Source: Flavobacteriales bacterium
Lineage (GTDB): Bacteria; Bacteroidota; Bacteroidia; Flavobacteriales_D; Parvicellaceae
NCBI GenBank assembly: GCA_020635565.1
Contig: JACJZN010000009.1
Span: 124,001 to 188,000 of the forward strand
Direction of reading: 5' to 3'
Length of the DNA: 64,000 nucleotides
The notes under the pieces are model-generated. The model was not told the DNA's origin. It did not search any database and saw nothing but the letters and a program-made list of their open reading frames with translations. This document shows positions 17,758 to 30,500 of this stretch, one piece after another. A program made the translations under genes and the position numbers. Within the stretch, counting starts at the first letter, position 1, and every line of letters begins with the position of its first letter.

Positions 17758-18949
17758 TTATTTAGATTGAACTGACTTTAATAATGTGGATTTGAAAATA
17801 AAATATAGGGAAATTAAAACAAGCCAACCTCCAGAAAACAATATCGTAAATAAATTACTCGAACTTAATAATAACAAGTAAATTAAGTTCATTGAAATCA
17901 GTATTGTCAAGGAATCGGCAAATAGTTTTTCCAAGAAGTACAGAAAGACAGCTAAGAAGAGTGAAGATAAAATAAGACCAGGATAACCGAAGTTGGCATA
18001 TTCCCTTACAAAGGTTGCTACATTGACTGATCCGTGTAGCCCTCTTTCCGCATATTTAGGCCTTATCAATGGATATAGTTCTTTGTTATAATCAACATAT
18101 TCATGTCCTTTTAATGTTGGTAAAATTGGATAACCATCACCATAGAAATAGGGTTTTTCAGATGGTATAAAATCGAACCACAAACCTACCATTTCACCTG
18201 GGACGAAAAACATTCTTTTTCCAATTCCATAAATTGCTCTAAATATGAAAGGACTATCTCCTTCTTCGATATTTCAACAGGTTCTTCTTGCACGACTTCA
18301 TTTTCATAAACTTTATTCGAAGAACCTTTAATTATGGTGAAAATTGATCCTATTACGAGAAAGACATCAAGAAAAAGTGCAAATACTTTCTTTGATGAAT
18401 AGCCACAACTATGGAAGGTAGAAACATAAAAATGATCAAACTTTTTTGGAGAAATCCAAAAGCGTAAAATGCACCTAGGATGGCGAATACGGTAAATGCA
18501 ATAGACTGCCTTCTGATTAGAAAGTACATGATTAAAAAGGGAAAAAAACCTCGAATGTTGAATCCAGATAAATAAACCAATATCTTGGGAGAATTAAGAT
18601 GAATATCTTGTCTTAAACTGGTTGTTTGTTCTACAGTCGTAGTAGAAAACAAATGAAGACCTGGGAGGCCTTTCAGTGCAATAAGATCCGCTAGGAATAT
18701 TAAAAGGGCCAGACAAATTAATCCAATCTCCAAATACTTAATTTTTTCTGGAGCAATTGATTTGAACTTGATAGACTTATTTCTCAGTAATCTCCCAATG
18801 ACAAAATAAAAAGCTAAGAAACTTGTTGTTACAATAAGCATTTTATCAAGATGTCTCATTCCTGTGTAGGTTATTACACCGATATTAAGGAATAAAAGAA
18901 TCCATAGATAAACCGAAAAAGCAAGATGTTCTTTTAAGAATGACTTCAC
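17758..18949 (-). pseudogene. Wzy-type O-antigen polymerase, interrupted by two frameshifts
   Basis: Three reading frames together give one roughly 397-residue polytopic protein. Frame 1 runs from the ATG at 18949 (MKSFLKEHLAFSVYLW) to HQRKYLHFF; frame 2 continues LDVFLVIGSIFTIIKGS near 18369-18270; frame 3 resumes EEGDSPFIFRAIYGIGKRMFF and runs to 17758. Adding one base at the A-run 18372-18376 and one near 18262-18271 restores a single frame and an exact codon count (1194 bases). Topology (about 10 helices with a periplasmic loop) and position between Wzx and GT4 genes fit an O-unit polymerase. Either a recent inactivation or two sequence errors; the continuous conserved character of all three pieces favours error. 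Confidence 0.75.
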
Positions 18950-18961
18950 TAAAACCCCAAT

Positions 18962-20218
18962 TTACTGCAATGATCTTTCGTACTTGCGAGACACCAAATA
19001 TATTAAAAATCCATAAATCGAATAGTTGATGGTTTCAACAATGGTCAGTCTTAGAATAAATGAGGTCAGATCAGGGTATTCAAAAAATCCTAGACTTAAA
19101 ATACTAATGAACCTAAAAACTTGCCAGGCAGAATTGATCGTTAACTCTTCTAGAGCAATAAAAAGCGAGCTAAAGGGAGAGATTAAAAACATTAGAATAA
19201 AGTAAAAGATCATCATTTCAGAAAATGTCCCTGCTTGGTTCCATTGATCTCCAAAGACAAAGGTGAAGAGTTCTTCTCCAAAAAAATACACAGTTGAAAA
19301 TCCTATTATACTTAATATAAGTAGAGGTTTAAAGTATTGAAAAGTAAAAGCCCTAACACTTTTTCTTTGGATTTTTAATTCACTATAGCCCTGAAGTAGA
19401 ATTTTAGAAATACTCACAGAGATCAGAGCTAATGGGAAAGCCAATACTTGCCTGCTGAGATCTAATTGACCTGCCGTACTCTTGGTAAAGAAATCATTGA
19501 TTAGGAAGATAGGAATATAGTTTGCAGAAATATTCAAAAGATTTGGAGCCATACCCTTAATTGGGAAATTTCTGTATCTACCTAACACACGATTGATCCG
19601 CCTAAGATCAAATTTGAAATCTTTCGAGTGTTTCCTAAATTGAAAAATATAATAGACAAAATTAAAGACGTCACCAACGAAATTTCCAATGACCAATCCA
19701 GTGTTTTTAATAGAATAAAATAAACCTGTTTGAGCACCTCCCTCTGCAATTCTTCTAACTACTTTATTGATGGATAGACCCAAATATTCCTTTTTTCTAG
19801 CAAACCAGTTCGTGAAGGTTAAGTGACTTGCACTAAAAAAAATTGAAACCGGTAGTATATAAATGAAATTACCAAGTTCAAACCGAGAAAACCAACCGTA
19901 TGGATTACCTATAACGATGATGATGAATAATACGGCATTAAAAATAATACTGGTAATTAATGTTCCTAGAAGCAGGGATTTAGAGTTTTCATCGCGTCTC
20001 GGCAAGGTTATAGCTGAGTGGTAATTAAGGGTTGAGGCAAATGAAACAATTGATGCGATCGAAAAGTAAATAGACAAAGTTCCAAAATCTTCCGGAGTAT
20101 AGAGTCTTCTTAGTATTGGAGCAAGTGCAAAAGGAATTAACTGTGATAATAATGTTCCACCTATCATCACAGATGAATCACTTTTTATCGCAGTCATAAT
20201 TTTTTCCTTCATTCTCAT
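18962..20218 (-). CDS. Wzx-type polysaccharide flippase (second copy)
   Basis: A 418-residue membrane protein with about 12-14 helices. The N-terminal GGTLLSQLIPFALAPILRRLYTPEDFGTLSIYFSIASI is the classic signature of lipopolysaccharide-exporting MVF-family flippases. It differs clearly from the other flippase at 10485-11765, so it is not a recent duplicate. It precedes the Wzy gene by 12 bases and follows the FemAB-like gene by 22 bases in the arsC-led operon. Expected role: moving undecaprenyl-diphosphate-linked O-units to the periplasm for the adjacent polymerase. Confidence 0.88.
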   Translation of the reverse strand: MRMKEKIMTAIKSDSSVMIGGTLLSQLIPFALAPILRRLYTPEDFGTLSIYFSIASIVSFASTLNYHSAITLPRRDENSKSLLLGTLITSIIFNAVLFIIIVIGNPYGWFSRFELGNFIYILPVSIFFSASHLTFTNWFARKKEYLGLSINKVVRRIAEGGAQTGLFYSIKNTGLVIGNFVGDVFNFVYYIFQFRKHSKDFKFDLRRINRVLGRYRNFPIKGMAPNLLNISANYIPIFLINDFFTKSTAGQLDLSRQVLAFPLALISVSISKILLQGYSELKIQRKSVRAFTFQYFKPLLILSIIGFSTVYFFGEELFTFVFGDQWNQAGTFSEMMIFYFILMFLISPFSSLFIALEELTINSAWQVFRFISILSLGFFEYPDLTSFILRLTIVETINYSIYGFLIYLVSRKYERSLQ

Positions 20219-20240
20219 TCGGAACTCATTTAAGTTTGGT

Positions 20241-21161
20241 TTATTTCTTAAATAGGTTAGAAACCCCTTTTTTTCTTGATATGGATAAACAAGGAGTCAA
20301 TTCTCCACCAAATCCTCTAAAATATCTTTCAACTGAAGGTATTTTAGAACCTGCAAAATTAAAGCGTTTTGCCACACTTTGACTGTGTTTAATACAGTTC
20401 CATAATGCCAATGTTCCGGCATTGGAATTCTCAGCATTAGAATTAACCCAACCAAACAGGTAATAAACTTCATCTTCAACCGATAGGCAAGTAGCCATCG
20501 CTAACTTATCTGTATTGTCATGTACCAAATACGTAAATAACCTCTCAGATGAAGATTGACTAACAATTCTATTTACCAAATCCTCACTGTATTTTGCGTT
20601 TTTCGAAGAGAGTGTTTCGAGAGCGAGTTTTTTTATTATTTCAGTGTCATCAATTTTATCTACAACCACTTCACTTTTTTCGCCATCTTTTATATTTTTT
20701 CTTCTTTGAGACGACATTCTGTTTAGGAGTTCCATTTCGGAAAATGATAGGTCTAACAAATAGGTGTATCTTATGCCTAGATCAAATTTGGCCCAAACAA
20801 AAGGAAGTCCATTTAGAACATATGGAGGGAGGACAATATCCACTACGGTTGCTTGTTGTTCTCTTAGAAAAAGGGCGATTGATTCAAGAATATCCTTATA
20901 AAATGAGTTAACTTGAGATGGATTCTGTGCTTTGCAGTTTATTCTTAATTGTATATCCGTTAAGAACGGAGGAGTAATAATGTGCTTTTCCCAAAGTTTA
21001 TTGAAAATGTACAAAATGAAAGATCCTATGGTCCCATTGTTTTTATCAAGAATAGTGTAAATTCTTAGATTTTCACCATAGATATCGTGTAATCGAGCAT
21101 GTTCGGAATAACCTTTTGTTAATAGCTCAGATCGGGATATTTCAACAATCTTGTATTTCAA
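20241..21161 (-). CDS. FemAB/BioF2-like GNAT acyltransferase
   Basis: A 306-residue cytoplasmic protein of the tandem-GNAT FemAB-like group (PF13480 type). Landmarks are LLNRMSSQRRKNIKDGEK (the R.k.R..i..a helix entering the acetyltransferase fold), EDEVYYLFGWVNSNAENSNAGTLALWNCIKHS and FNFAGSKIPSVERYFRGFGGELTPC, the last two being the substrate-binding end of the second GNAT domain. Members attach acyl or aminoacyl groups to sugars or peptides; in O-antigen loci they usually acylate amino-sugars. It lies between arsC (four bases) and the flippase (22 bases). Confidence 0.8.
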   Translation of the reverse strand: MKYKIVEISRSELLTKGYSEHARLHDIYGENLRIYTILDKNNGTIGSFILYIFNKLWEKHIITPPFLTDIQLRINCKAQNPSQVNSFYKDILESIALFLREQQATVVDIVLPPYVLNGLPFVWAKFDLGIRYTYLLDLSFSEMELLNRMSSQRRKNIKDGEKSEVVVDKIDDTEIIKKLALETLSSKNAKYSEDLVNRIVSQSSSERLFTYLVHDNTDKLAMATCLSVEDEVYYLFGWVNSNAENSNAGTLALWNCIKHSQSVAKRFNFAGSKIPSVERYFRGFGGELTPCLSISRKKGVSNLFKK

Positions 21162-21165
21162 CTAC

Positions 21166-21510
21166 TTAGAAAATTTGTTCTATCAACGAAGGAGGTCTTC
21201 CTATTATTGCTTTATTGTTGTTTATCACAATTGGACGCTCAATTAAGTTGGGATGCTCGATCATCGCATTAAGGATGTCATCATCCGTCATCTTTTTATT
21301 CTGATATACTTCTTTGTAGATGGCTTCTTTCTTCCTAAGTAGCTGTTCCGGGGTAATTCCCAATTTTGATATTACATCTTTCAGTTCTTCTATAGTTGGA
21401 ACATCTGTCATATAAAGTCTGGTCGTAAAATTTACTCCCATCTCATCTAGAATCGTTACTCCTTCTCTTGACTTACTGCATCGGGGATTATGGTATATAG
21501 TTACACTCAT
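21166..21510 (-). CDS. arsC: ArsC-family arsenate reductase-like protein
   Basis: A 114-residue thioredoxin-fold protein of the glutaredoxin-dependent ArsC family. MSVTIYHNPRCSKSREGV places the catalytic Cys at residue 11 in the NPRCSKSR motif, and ERPIVINNNKAIIGRPP carries the conserved arginines that bind arsenate. Predicted reaction: arsenate to arsenite using glutathione/glutaredoxin-type electrons; many Bacteroidota homologues may act as general thiol reductases. No arsenite exporter or ArsR is nearby, and it leads the polysaccharide operon with a four-base gap to the next gene, so its placement is odd. The TACTTTTG box ends four bases before its ATG. Confidence 0.88.
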   Translation of the reverse strand: MSVTIYHNPRCSKSREGVTILDEMGVNFTTRLYMTDVPTIEELKDVISKLGITPEQLLRKKEAIYKEVYQNKKMTDDDILNAMIEHPNLIERPIVINNNKAIIGRPPSLIEQIF

Positions 21511-21514
21511 AACA

Positions 21515-21522
21515 CAAAAGTA
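21515..21522 (-). promoter_or_regulatory. -7 promoter box TACTTTTG for the arsC operon
   Basis: Exact TAnnTTTG match on the minus strand, four bases before the arsC ATG. It begins directly after the T-run of the terminator of the giant adhesin gene, so terminator and promoter are fused. Predicted message: leaderless arsC-femAB-wzx-wzy-GT4. Confidence 0.6.
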
Positions 21523-21550
21523 TAAAAAAGGGGCTTATTTCAAGCCCCTT
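21523..21550 (-). terminator. Intrinsic terminator of the giant adhesin gene
   Basis: Perfect 9-base-pair stem AAGGGGCTT/AAGCCCCTT (arms 21542-21550 and 21528-21536 on the minus strand) with a five-base loop, followed by a T-run. It lies four bases after the adhesin stop codon. Confidence 0.85.
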
Positions 21551-21554
21551 ATAA

Positions 21555-24500
21555 TTATTTGACAAGTGTTACATGTCCTCGATATTCTTTTGGATTTCCT
21601 TCATTATCTCTGGTTTTGACTAGCCAGACGTATACATCTGTTTGAGACATGACATTGTTGTATTTTCCATCCCATTCATCGTAAGGGTCATAACCTTCAT
21701 AGATCAATTGTCCCCATCGATTGAATATATAGAATTCATAATTGTCTTCATCAATACCAATACCTAATGGTCTGAATGTGTCGTTATCTCCATCACCATT
21801 CGGACTAAATGCATTCGGGGTGTAAAAGGTGTAATCTCCTTCAATGTAGATCGTTTCTGTATGAAGACTTGTACATCCATCATCACTAGTTACCAATAGA
21901 GTTACCTCGTAATAGCCGGTGTCATTAAACGTATGAGTCGGTAGTGTTATCAGACCATATGTGTTCTCTTCGCCATTATATGTCGTAGTTGGATTACCAG
22001 TCATTAAGTATCCATCACCGAAATCCCAATCATAAGTATTGGCTCCAGTAGAGTTATCAATTAAAGTGATTTCTGGAGTAAGTATAGTCGTAGATGATGG
22101 ATCAGTGCTGAAATCTGCTACTGGAACGGGATAAACTTCAATAAAATTATTATTCGAAACCAAAGTTGAACATCCAGCTGCACTGATAACGTTCATGCAT
22201 ACATCATACGTTCCTGCTTGAGTGAAAGTATAATTGAAACTTGAATTAGAAGTTGAAGATTCGTACACTCCGTCACAATTGATATCATATTCATATGTAA
22301 CCCCAATATCAGAGTTAGCAATAAACTGAGCACTGAAAGGTTCACATCCACTAGAGTCAACTGCTGATAGGAATCCAATTGGAAGAGCGTTGATACTTAT
22401 CTGAGCTGAGTCAGTAGCACTAATTGAACATCCATCGTTTAGTGTTACATAATACCATGTTGGTTCAGTTGGAGCAACGGTAACAGTCGATAGGTCATTA
22501 ACCGTAGTAGCAGGTACAGCACTGTTAGATCCATCTTGCCAAGAGAATACATAGTCAGAAGGAATACCACCTGATCCTAACGCTGAAATATCAAAGCTGT
22601 CTCCATCACAAATTGAGGTAGATGGTGTCATATCGAGTGACAGGGGTTCTCTCACAATAATTGATACACATGCTTGTGAAGACAAACATCCATTGTCATC
22701 TTCCACTTTGAAACAATAGTCAGTAGTAACTGTAGGGCTAACCAAAATTGGTCCAGTACCTGAGAAACCTACTGGTGTCCAAAGGATTGTGTATGGAGCA
22801 GTGCCTCCTTGTCCACTAGCCCAAATTTGTGTATCCTCACCATAACAAATAGTAGTTGAACCGTCTGGAACGGCATTTAATGGAGTAGGTTCAATTACAT
22901 CAACACAACTAGAAGCTGTACATCCATTTGGATCAGTAACGGTTACACAGTAAATTCCATCACCTAGAGCTACGGCTGTTGATGTTTGTTGGTTATTTGT
23001 TGCAGCATTCCACAAATATGTCATTTGATTGGGATCAAATATACCTGAAGGGTATACTGTTGCGCTACCATTAGTAAGTCCATTACATGAAGGCCCTGTA
23101 TAAACCATACTGTCGATTTGGGGACTAGCCTGATTTACCATCATTTGAGAGATTGTCATTGAACAACCATTTGCATCAGTCACAGTTACTTCCTGTAATC
23201 CAGGACACATTCCAGAGTTTGAGGTAGAGGTAGCAGTATTTCCACTAGACCATTGATAGCTAAATGCTCCAGTACCTCCAGTAGCTGATACTAATGCAGT
23301 ACCGTTACATTGTTCACACGTTGGACTGTTGAAACTAACAAATGAAGGAACAACTTGAGTAGGTTCTGTAATCGTATAAGTTTCAGAAGCATGACACCCG
23401 TTTGCATCATCAATGTCTATTTGATAGTTACCTGCTGATAGCAACTGAATATCTTCTGATGTTGAACCAGTTGACCAAGTGTACAAGAAGAAAGGAGTTC
23501 CTCCTGATACAGTTATATCTATAGTTCCATCTCCGCCAGAGAAACAAGTTACGTCAGTGATAACTTCAGCAATTATAATATCATCTGGTTCATCAATAGT
23601 AACGTTAGCTTGAGTAGAACAGTTGTTGTCATCGGTAACGGTAACTGTGTATGTTCCAGCACATAATCCGCTATTATCACTTTGAGTTGGAGTTGCACCA
23701 GAGTTCCAAGAATAAGTATATGGAGTAACACCACCATTAGCTGCAGCTAAAGCAGTTCCATCGCAAACTTGGAAACAAAGAGCATCCGAACTTTGAATCA
23801 CTGCTGCATTCAATGCATTAGGCTCTGCAACACAAATAACATCCGATGCAACACATCCCGCAGCATCCGTTGAAATCAATGTATAGCAATCTCCATCAAG
23901 ACTTGAAGCAATTGTACTTCCAGTATTTACGGTAACACCAGATCCATCAACAATTTCATGAGATAATGATCCTGTTCCTCCTGTTGATGTAAATTCAACA
24001 GATCCATTTCCAGCTCCGAAACAAGTTACATCAACACTCGCAATTGCAGTTACAGTTGGTCCGGCAATATCGTTAACACATAACAATGTGTCTTTGATAC
24101 ATGCATTACCGTCTGTCACTGTGAATGTATAACAACCAGCAAACAAATTAAGTGCGCATGCTCCAGTTTGAGTGTTAGGGTCGTTCCATTGATATGAGTA
24201 TGGAGAAGTTCCTCCGTTAACATTCGCACACACTTGACCGTTGTCTTGTCCACAGTTTGAGTTAGTAATGTTTGCACTAATCGAAATATCTGTAGGTTGA
24301 GTGATAATAACAGTTTCAGATAATTGACATCCATTATCATCAGTTACCTGTACAGTATATGTTCCTGCACACTCATTAGCAAAAGATGAAGTAGTAGCAA
24401 ATGTACTATTGTTCCATTGGTAAGCGTATGGAGTAACTCCCCCAGAAACACTAACACTAGCAGAACCATCACATGACTGGAAACAACTTAGATTAGTTGT

Positions 24501-27500
24501 AGTAGCACTCGCTGATAACGCTTGTGGTTGAGTCAATGTAATATTGCTCGTAGTAGTACATCCATTGTCATCCGTAACAGTCATTGTATATGCTCCAGCA
24601 CAAAGGTTGGTTGCTAATTGATTTCCACCACCGCTGTTAGACCAGCTATATTGATATGGAGCAGTACCACCTGCAGCACTTCCTTGAGCAAATCCGTCAC
24701 AGAAACCATTACATGTAATATTTCCAGATTGAGAAATACTTGAAGTTAATAGTGTAGGTTCAGTAATAGTTACCGTTTCTGTTCCTACACATCCATCATC
24801 ATCAGTTATAGTAACTTCATATGTTCCAGGACAAAGGTTTTGCGCTACGCTTCCAGTTTGGTTTCCTGTTCCAGCATCCCAAACAAATGAGAACGGAGCA
24901 TTTCCAACATCCCCTGTAGCGGTTGCTTGTCCGTTACAAGCATTGAAACAAGTAATGTTTTGCCCAATAATATTTCCAGTAACCTGCATTGGTTCAAGAA
25001 TGGTCAGGTTATCTGTGAAAGTACAGTTATTAGCATCAGTTACATTGATTCCATAGTTTCCAGCACATAGTCCGTTGATTGAACTCGCTGCACCTATAGT
25101 ATTGTTCACATTATCTAACCATTCATATGAGTAAGGAGTGGTTCCTCCAATCACAGTGATATTCGCTTCTCCATCACAATAAGTGAAACATGTAGCATCA
25201 CTTGTAGTGATATTATATGCAAGTGCATCCGGTTCAGAGATTGTAACTGAAGTACTGGCATTACAACCTAAGTCATCAGTAATTGTAACACTATAAGTAC
25301 CTGCTCCTAAATTACTTGCAGTTGGTGTCGTTTGGTTACCTGTATTTGCATCCCAAAGAACAGTAAAGCTTGTACCATTTCCACTTGTCATGTCAACCGT
25401 TGCTTGACCATCAGTAAATGAGTTACAACTAACTTCTGTGAAACTAATGATGTCTGCAACTGGACCACCAAGATCAGCCACTTCAACGCTAATTAGCTCT
25501 TGACAACCATTCTGATCTTCAACAGTAACAATATATGTTGAGGCTAGTAGGTTAATTGCACAAGTGTTAGTAGATCCATCAGGCCACAGATAAGTATAAG
25601 GTCCTGTCCCTCCTGTTGGAGTAACACATGCCTGCCCATCAGGTTGACCACAGTTTGCATTAGTCACAGTTGAATCAATTGTGATTGCAGTCGGTTCTCC
25701 GATAGTAACATTGTGAGTCTCCACACAGTTATTATCATCTGTCACTGTTACAGTATAAGAACCAGCTTCTAATCCATTAGCAGTAATGCTAGTTTGGTTC
25801 AATGGGTCATTCCATAAGTAAGAGTATGGTTGCGTACCTCCTGAAGCAATAGCTTCAGCAGTTCCATCACTTGATCCATTACATAACGCATCCGTTATTG
25901 CATCTGAGATCTGAATAGCGGTTGGTTCGTTTATTGTTCCTGTATTACTAGTTGAAAAACATCCATTAGCGTCTGTTACTTCAACATAATAATCTCCAGC
26001 CGGTAATCCAGTAGCTTGAACAGCAGTTTGACCTGTCAAAGCTGTGTTAGAAGTTGCATTAAACCATTGATAAGTATATGGTGCAGTTCCTGTACCACTC
26101 ATTGAAACATCAATTGTTCCATCAGAGCCAGTATTACAAGAAACATCTGTAATTGTTCCGATTGTAGCAGTTCCAGGAGGAATGTCTCCAACAATAGCCT
26201 GAGCTGTTTGAATACATCCGTCAGCATCTGTAACAGTTACATCGTAAGTGCCAGGAATCAACCCAGTTGCAACATCTGTTGCCTGAGAGGTTGGCGTCCA
26301 GTTGTATGTAAATGGTGAAACACCTGCAGCTGCTACAGTTACGGTTGCACTACCTGTTCCTGTTGCACAAAAAGCATCTACTACGGAAGTAGAAAGTTGA
26401 ATCTCTGCAGGTTCATTGATAGTTGCTGTAGCAGTTATGGTACATCCATTATCGTCAGTTACAGTTACTTGATAAGTACCAGGTGCTAGTCCGGTAGCTG
26501 TTGCAGTTGTTTGATTTGCTAGATCACTCCATAGATATGTATATGGAGCAGTACCACCACCAGCTGTTACTGTAGCGATTCCATCAGTATATCCGAAACA
26601 CGTTACATCCGTGGTAGAAGTAATTAAGGCATTAAGTGCAGTTGGTTCATCAATGGTAACACTTACAGTTCCCTGACATCCAACGGCATCAACCATTGAT
26701 CCATTATAGCATCCAGCAGCTAGGTTTAGAGCTGAGGCAGTAGATTGTCCAATGTTATTTCCACTACAGTCTTCCCAAGTATAAACATAAGGAGCTGTTC
26801 CGTCCGTTACCTGGATCTGAGCAAAACCATCACTTCCTCCATTACAACTTACATCTGTTTGAGTTAAGATAGTAACAGTTGGAGCACCTAGATCTTGTAC
26901 GCTTATTGTTGTGTCATTAGTACATCCATTTCCGTCAGTCACCACCACATTATATGATCCAGCAAATAAAGTCGAAGCAGTAGCTGTAGTTTGTGATCCA
27001 GCGTTTGCATCCCACTGATAAGTAAAAGGTGCATCTCCAGATACAATTGTTACAGTTGCAGATCCGTCATTTTGGTTACAGTTTGAACCGTTCATATTTC
27101 CACTTAGAACTAGTTCTGTTGGTTCTGTAATCGTAAATGATTCATTGATGATACAGTTATTTACATCAGTAATAGTAACATCATAAGTTCCTGCGCACAA
27201 GCTAGAAATAGTAGCTGTTGTAGATAATCCTGGGTTATTCCATTGATAAGTATAAGTTCCAGTTCCACCAACTACTGATGTAACAGCCTCTCCATCACAC
27301 TGTGCATAACAACTTGCATCAGTTTGAGAAGGTGTATTCACAAGTTGTGTTGGTTCTACAACTGTAATAGTCTCAGTTGCCGGACAGTTATTACCATCTA
27401 ATACATTTATAGAATAGGTTCCATCACAAAGTCCAGTTGCTGTTGCAGCTGTTTGAGATCCAGTTGCGGCATCCCAAGCATATGAGTAAGGTGTTGTTCC

Positions 27501-30500
27501 TCCTGAAGCTGTAACTGAAACAGATCCATCACATTCCCCAAAACAGCTAATGTCCGAACCGTTATAGTTCGAAGTAACAGTGGTTACAAGTGTTAATTGA
27601 GTTGGCTGAGCTACTGTAAAATCTTGAGATTGTTGAGTTGCCCCATTTTGGTCAACAACAACTACGTAGTAGTCACCAGCTGTAAGTCCAGAAGCAGTAA
27701 TTCCTGTCTGACCAGTTGATGTACTAGTAGCAGCATCAAACCATTCATAAGTATAACCAGGAACACCTCCGGAAACTGTAATGCTAATTTCACCGTCATT
27801 CCCGCTGAAACAAGTCACATCAGTAATTGCTTCAACAATATTAAGTGTAGATGGCTCGTCAATTGTAGTACAAACCGTATCTAAACATCCTTTTGAATCT
27901 TCAACAACAACAGAATAAGTTCCCGCTGCTAAACCACTTGCTCCAGCCACGGTTTGACCAATAGTTGTTCCAGGAGGGCAGCTACTGTACCAATCGTAAG
28001 TATATGCAGGAGTACCACCAGAGGCAGACGCGGTTGCAGTTCCATCAGCAGCGCCATTAATAGTCACATCTGTATTACCTGTGATAGAAGCAACTAATGG
28101 TGCAGGTTCTAAAATTGTTACAACAATATTGTCTGTACAACCGTTGTCATCAGAAACACTTACGTTATAGTTTCCTGCACAGAGCCCTGTCACAGATGGT
28201 GTACCTTGTCCTGTTCCTGGAGCAGGATTCCATGTGTAAATATAAGTAGGGGTTCCTCCAACAGCTTCAATGAAAGCTGTTCCATCACAATAGCCAGCAC
28301 ATGATGCGCTTGCTGCAGATAAAATACTTAATGAAGGCCCAATCAAATCACTAACGCCTTGAACTGCAGTTCCAGTACACCCTTGATCATCAGTAACTGT
28401 AACTGTGTAGGATCCTGATGCAACAGCATTAATATTCGTTACTGGATTAGAAGCAGCATCGATCCATACTTCGGAAACATAAATTCCTGATCCACCTGAT
28501 GTTGCTGATACGCTTATCAAACCATCTGCTTGTCCACAGTTTGCATCTGTGGCTGTGGTGGAAACTATCATATTTGCAGGCTCATTTATTGAAATAGTAC
28601 CGCTAGCTGAACAACTATTCACGTCTGTTGCTTCAACATAATATATTCCAGCTGCCATATTGGTTAATGATGCACCAGTACCAACCGAATTAGATAGGAG
28701 AGCATCATCATACCAAATATAAGTTGCTGCACCTGTTCCTCCTGTGGATGTAGCATCTAGTTCTCCTGTAGAACTACCAAAACAAGTGGCATTAACAGCA
28801 GTCGGATTAACAACTAATAAAGGAGGTTCATTCACTGTGATAGAAAGATTAGCTACACAACCATTAACATCTGTTGCTGATACATCATATACACCAGCTT
28901 CTAATAAGTTAATATCTTGGAATGTAGAGGTATATCCATTTGGTCCACTCCAAGCGTAAGTGAATGGTGTACTTCCTCCAGAAACGGTAATGTCAATTGA
29001 TCCATCAAATGAACCGTTACAATTTGCATCAATGTGAGTTTGTGTGATAGTCGGTCCTCCAAGATCTGAGATTGTGGTTGTCGCAGTTTCAGAACATCCA
29101 TTGTCGTCAGTCACTGTTAAAGTATATGTTCCTGCAACTAGTCCTGTAACTGAAGCTGTTGCTCCAACAAATGAAGGTGTTGTATCCTCCCATAAATAAG
29201 TATAACCAGATACAGCAGTCCCTCCAGAAACTGTAACAGAAACCTCTCCATCAGCCTGACCACAATTACTACTTACGTTAGCTGTGATTAAAGAAAGTGC
29301 TGTTGGTTCACTTACGGTTACGGATGATGTACTTGTACATAAATTATCATCAGTTACAACAAGATCATAATCTCCAGCACATAGCCCTGTTGTATTAGCT
29401 GTAGAACCAACAGAAGCATTTGAAGCATCAAACCATTCGTAAACTAAAGTTCCAGTACCTCCTGTTGCAGAAGCATCAACCTCTCCGTTACAATCGCCAT
29501 TACAAAGTGCATCAACAAAAGAAGTAGAGGTAACACCAATAGCTGCAGGTTCGGCAATGGTTACAGAACCAGTTCCAATATTTCCATTAGCATCTGTTAC
29601 TGTTACATTATAAGTACCAGCACAAAGACCCGTTAAGTCTTCTGCAGTAGGTCCATGATCCCAAGCGTATGTGTATCCTCCAACTCCGCCAGTAGCAGTT
29701 ACGTCTGCTTGTCCTATACATACGCCATTACATAATAGATCAGTTGGAGCAATTACAACTGTTACACCATTTGGTTCGTTTATCGTAACACATGTATTAT
29801 CAGTACATCCAAATGCATCTGTAACGGTAACACAGTTTGAACCAGCGCACAGGTCATTGGCATTCGCGTTTGTGTTTGAGTTATCCCAAGCATAAGTTAA
29901 TGAACCGGTTCCACCTGTACCTGTTGCAGTTGCATTACCATTACAGAGTCCTGGTCCTGTTGCATCTGAATTCACAACTGCAGAAACAGTAGGTCCAGCA
30001 AGATCTCCTATAGTTACAGAAGTTGTTTCTGTACATCCATTAGCGTCAGATACTTCAACATAATATGTTCCTGCAGCTAATGTTCCAACAGAAGCGCCAG
30101 ATCCGGCACTAGTTGAAAGTGTCGCATCGCTATACCATTCATAGGTCAACGCTCCTGAGCCTCCTGATCCAGTAGCTGTTACATCTCCGTCAGTCTGTGC
30201 ACAGTGCGCATCATTTCCTGAAGCAGTCACTGTAACTGCACTAGGTTCTGTTACAGTAACAGAAGCTGTCCCAGTACATCCTGCACCATCGGTAATTGTT
30301 ACGTTATATGTTCCAGCTGCCAATCCTGTCGGATCTTCCACATTACTTGTGAAACCGCTTGGTCCAGTCCATGCAAAAGAGTATGAACCATCTCCTCCTG
30401 AAGGAGTTAAGTTAATACTACCGCTATTGTCTCCGTTACAAGTTAGTGGTGTTTCAACTCCTGTTCCAGTTACCGCTGCAGGCTCTGTAATTGAGATCGT

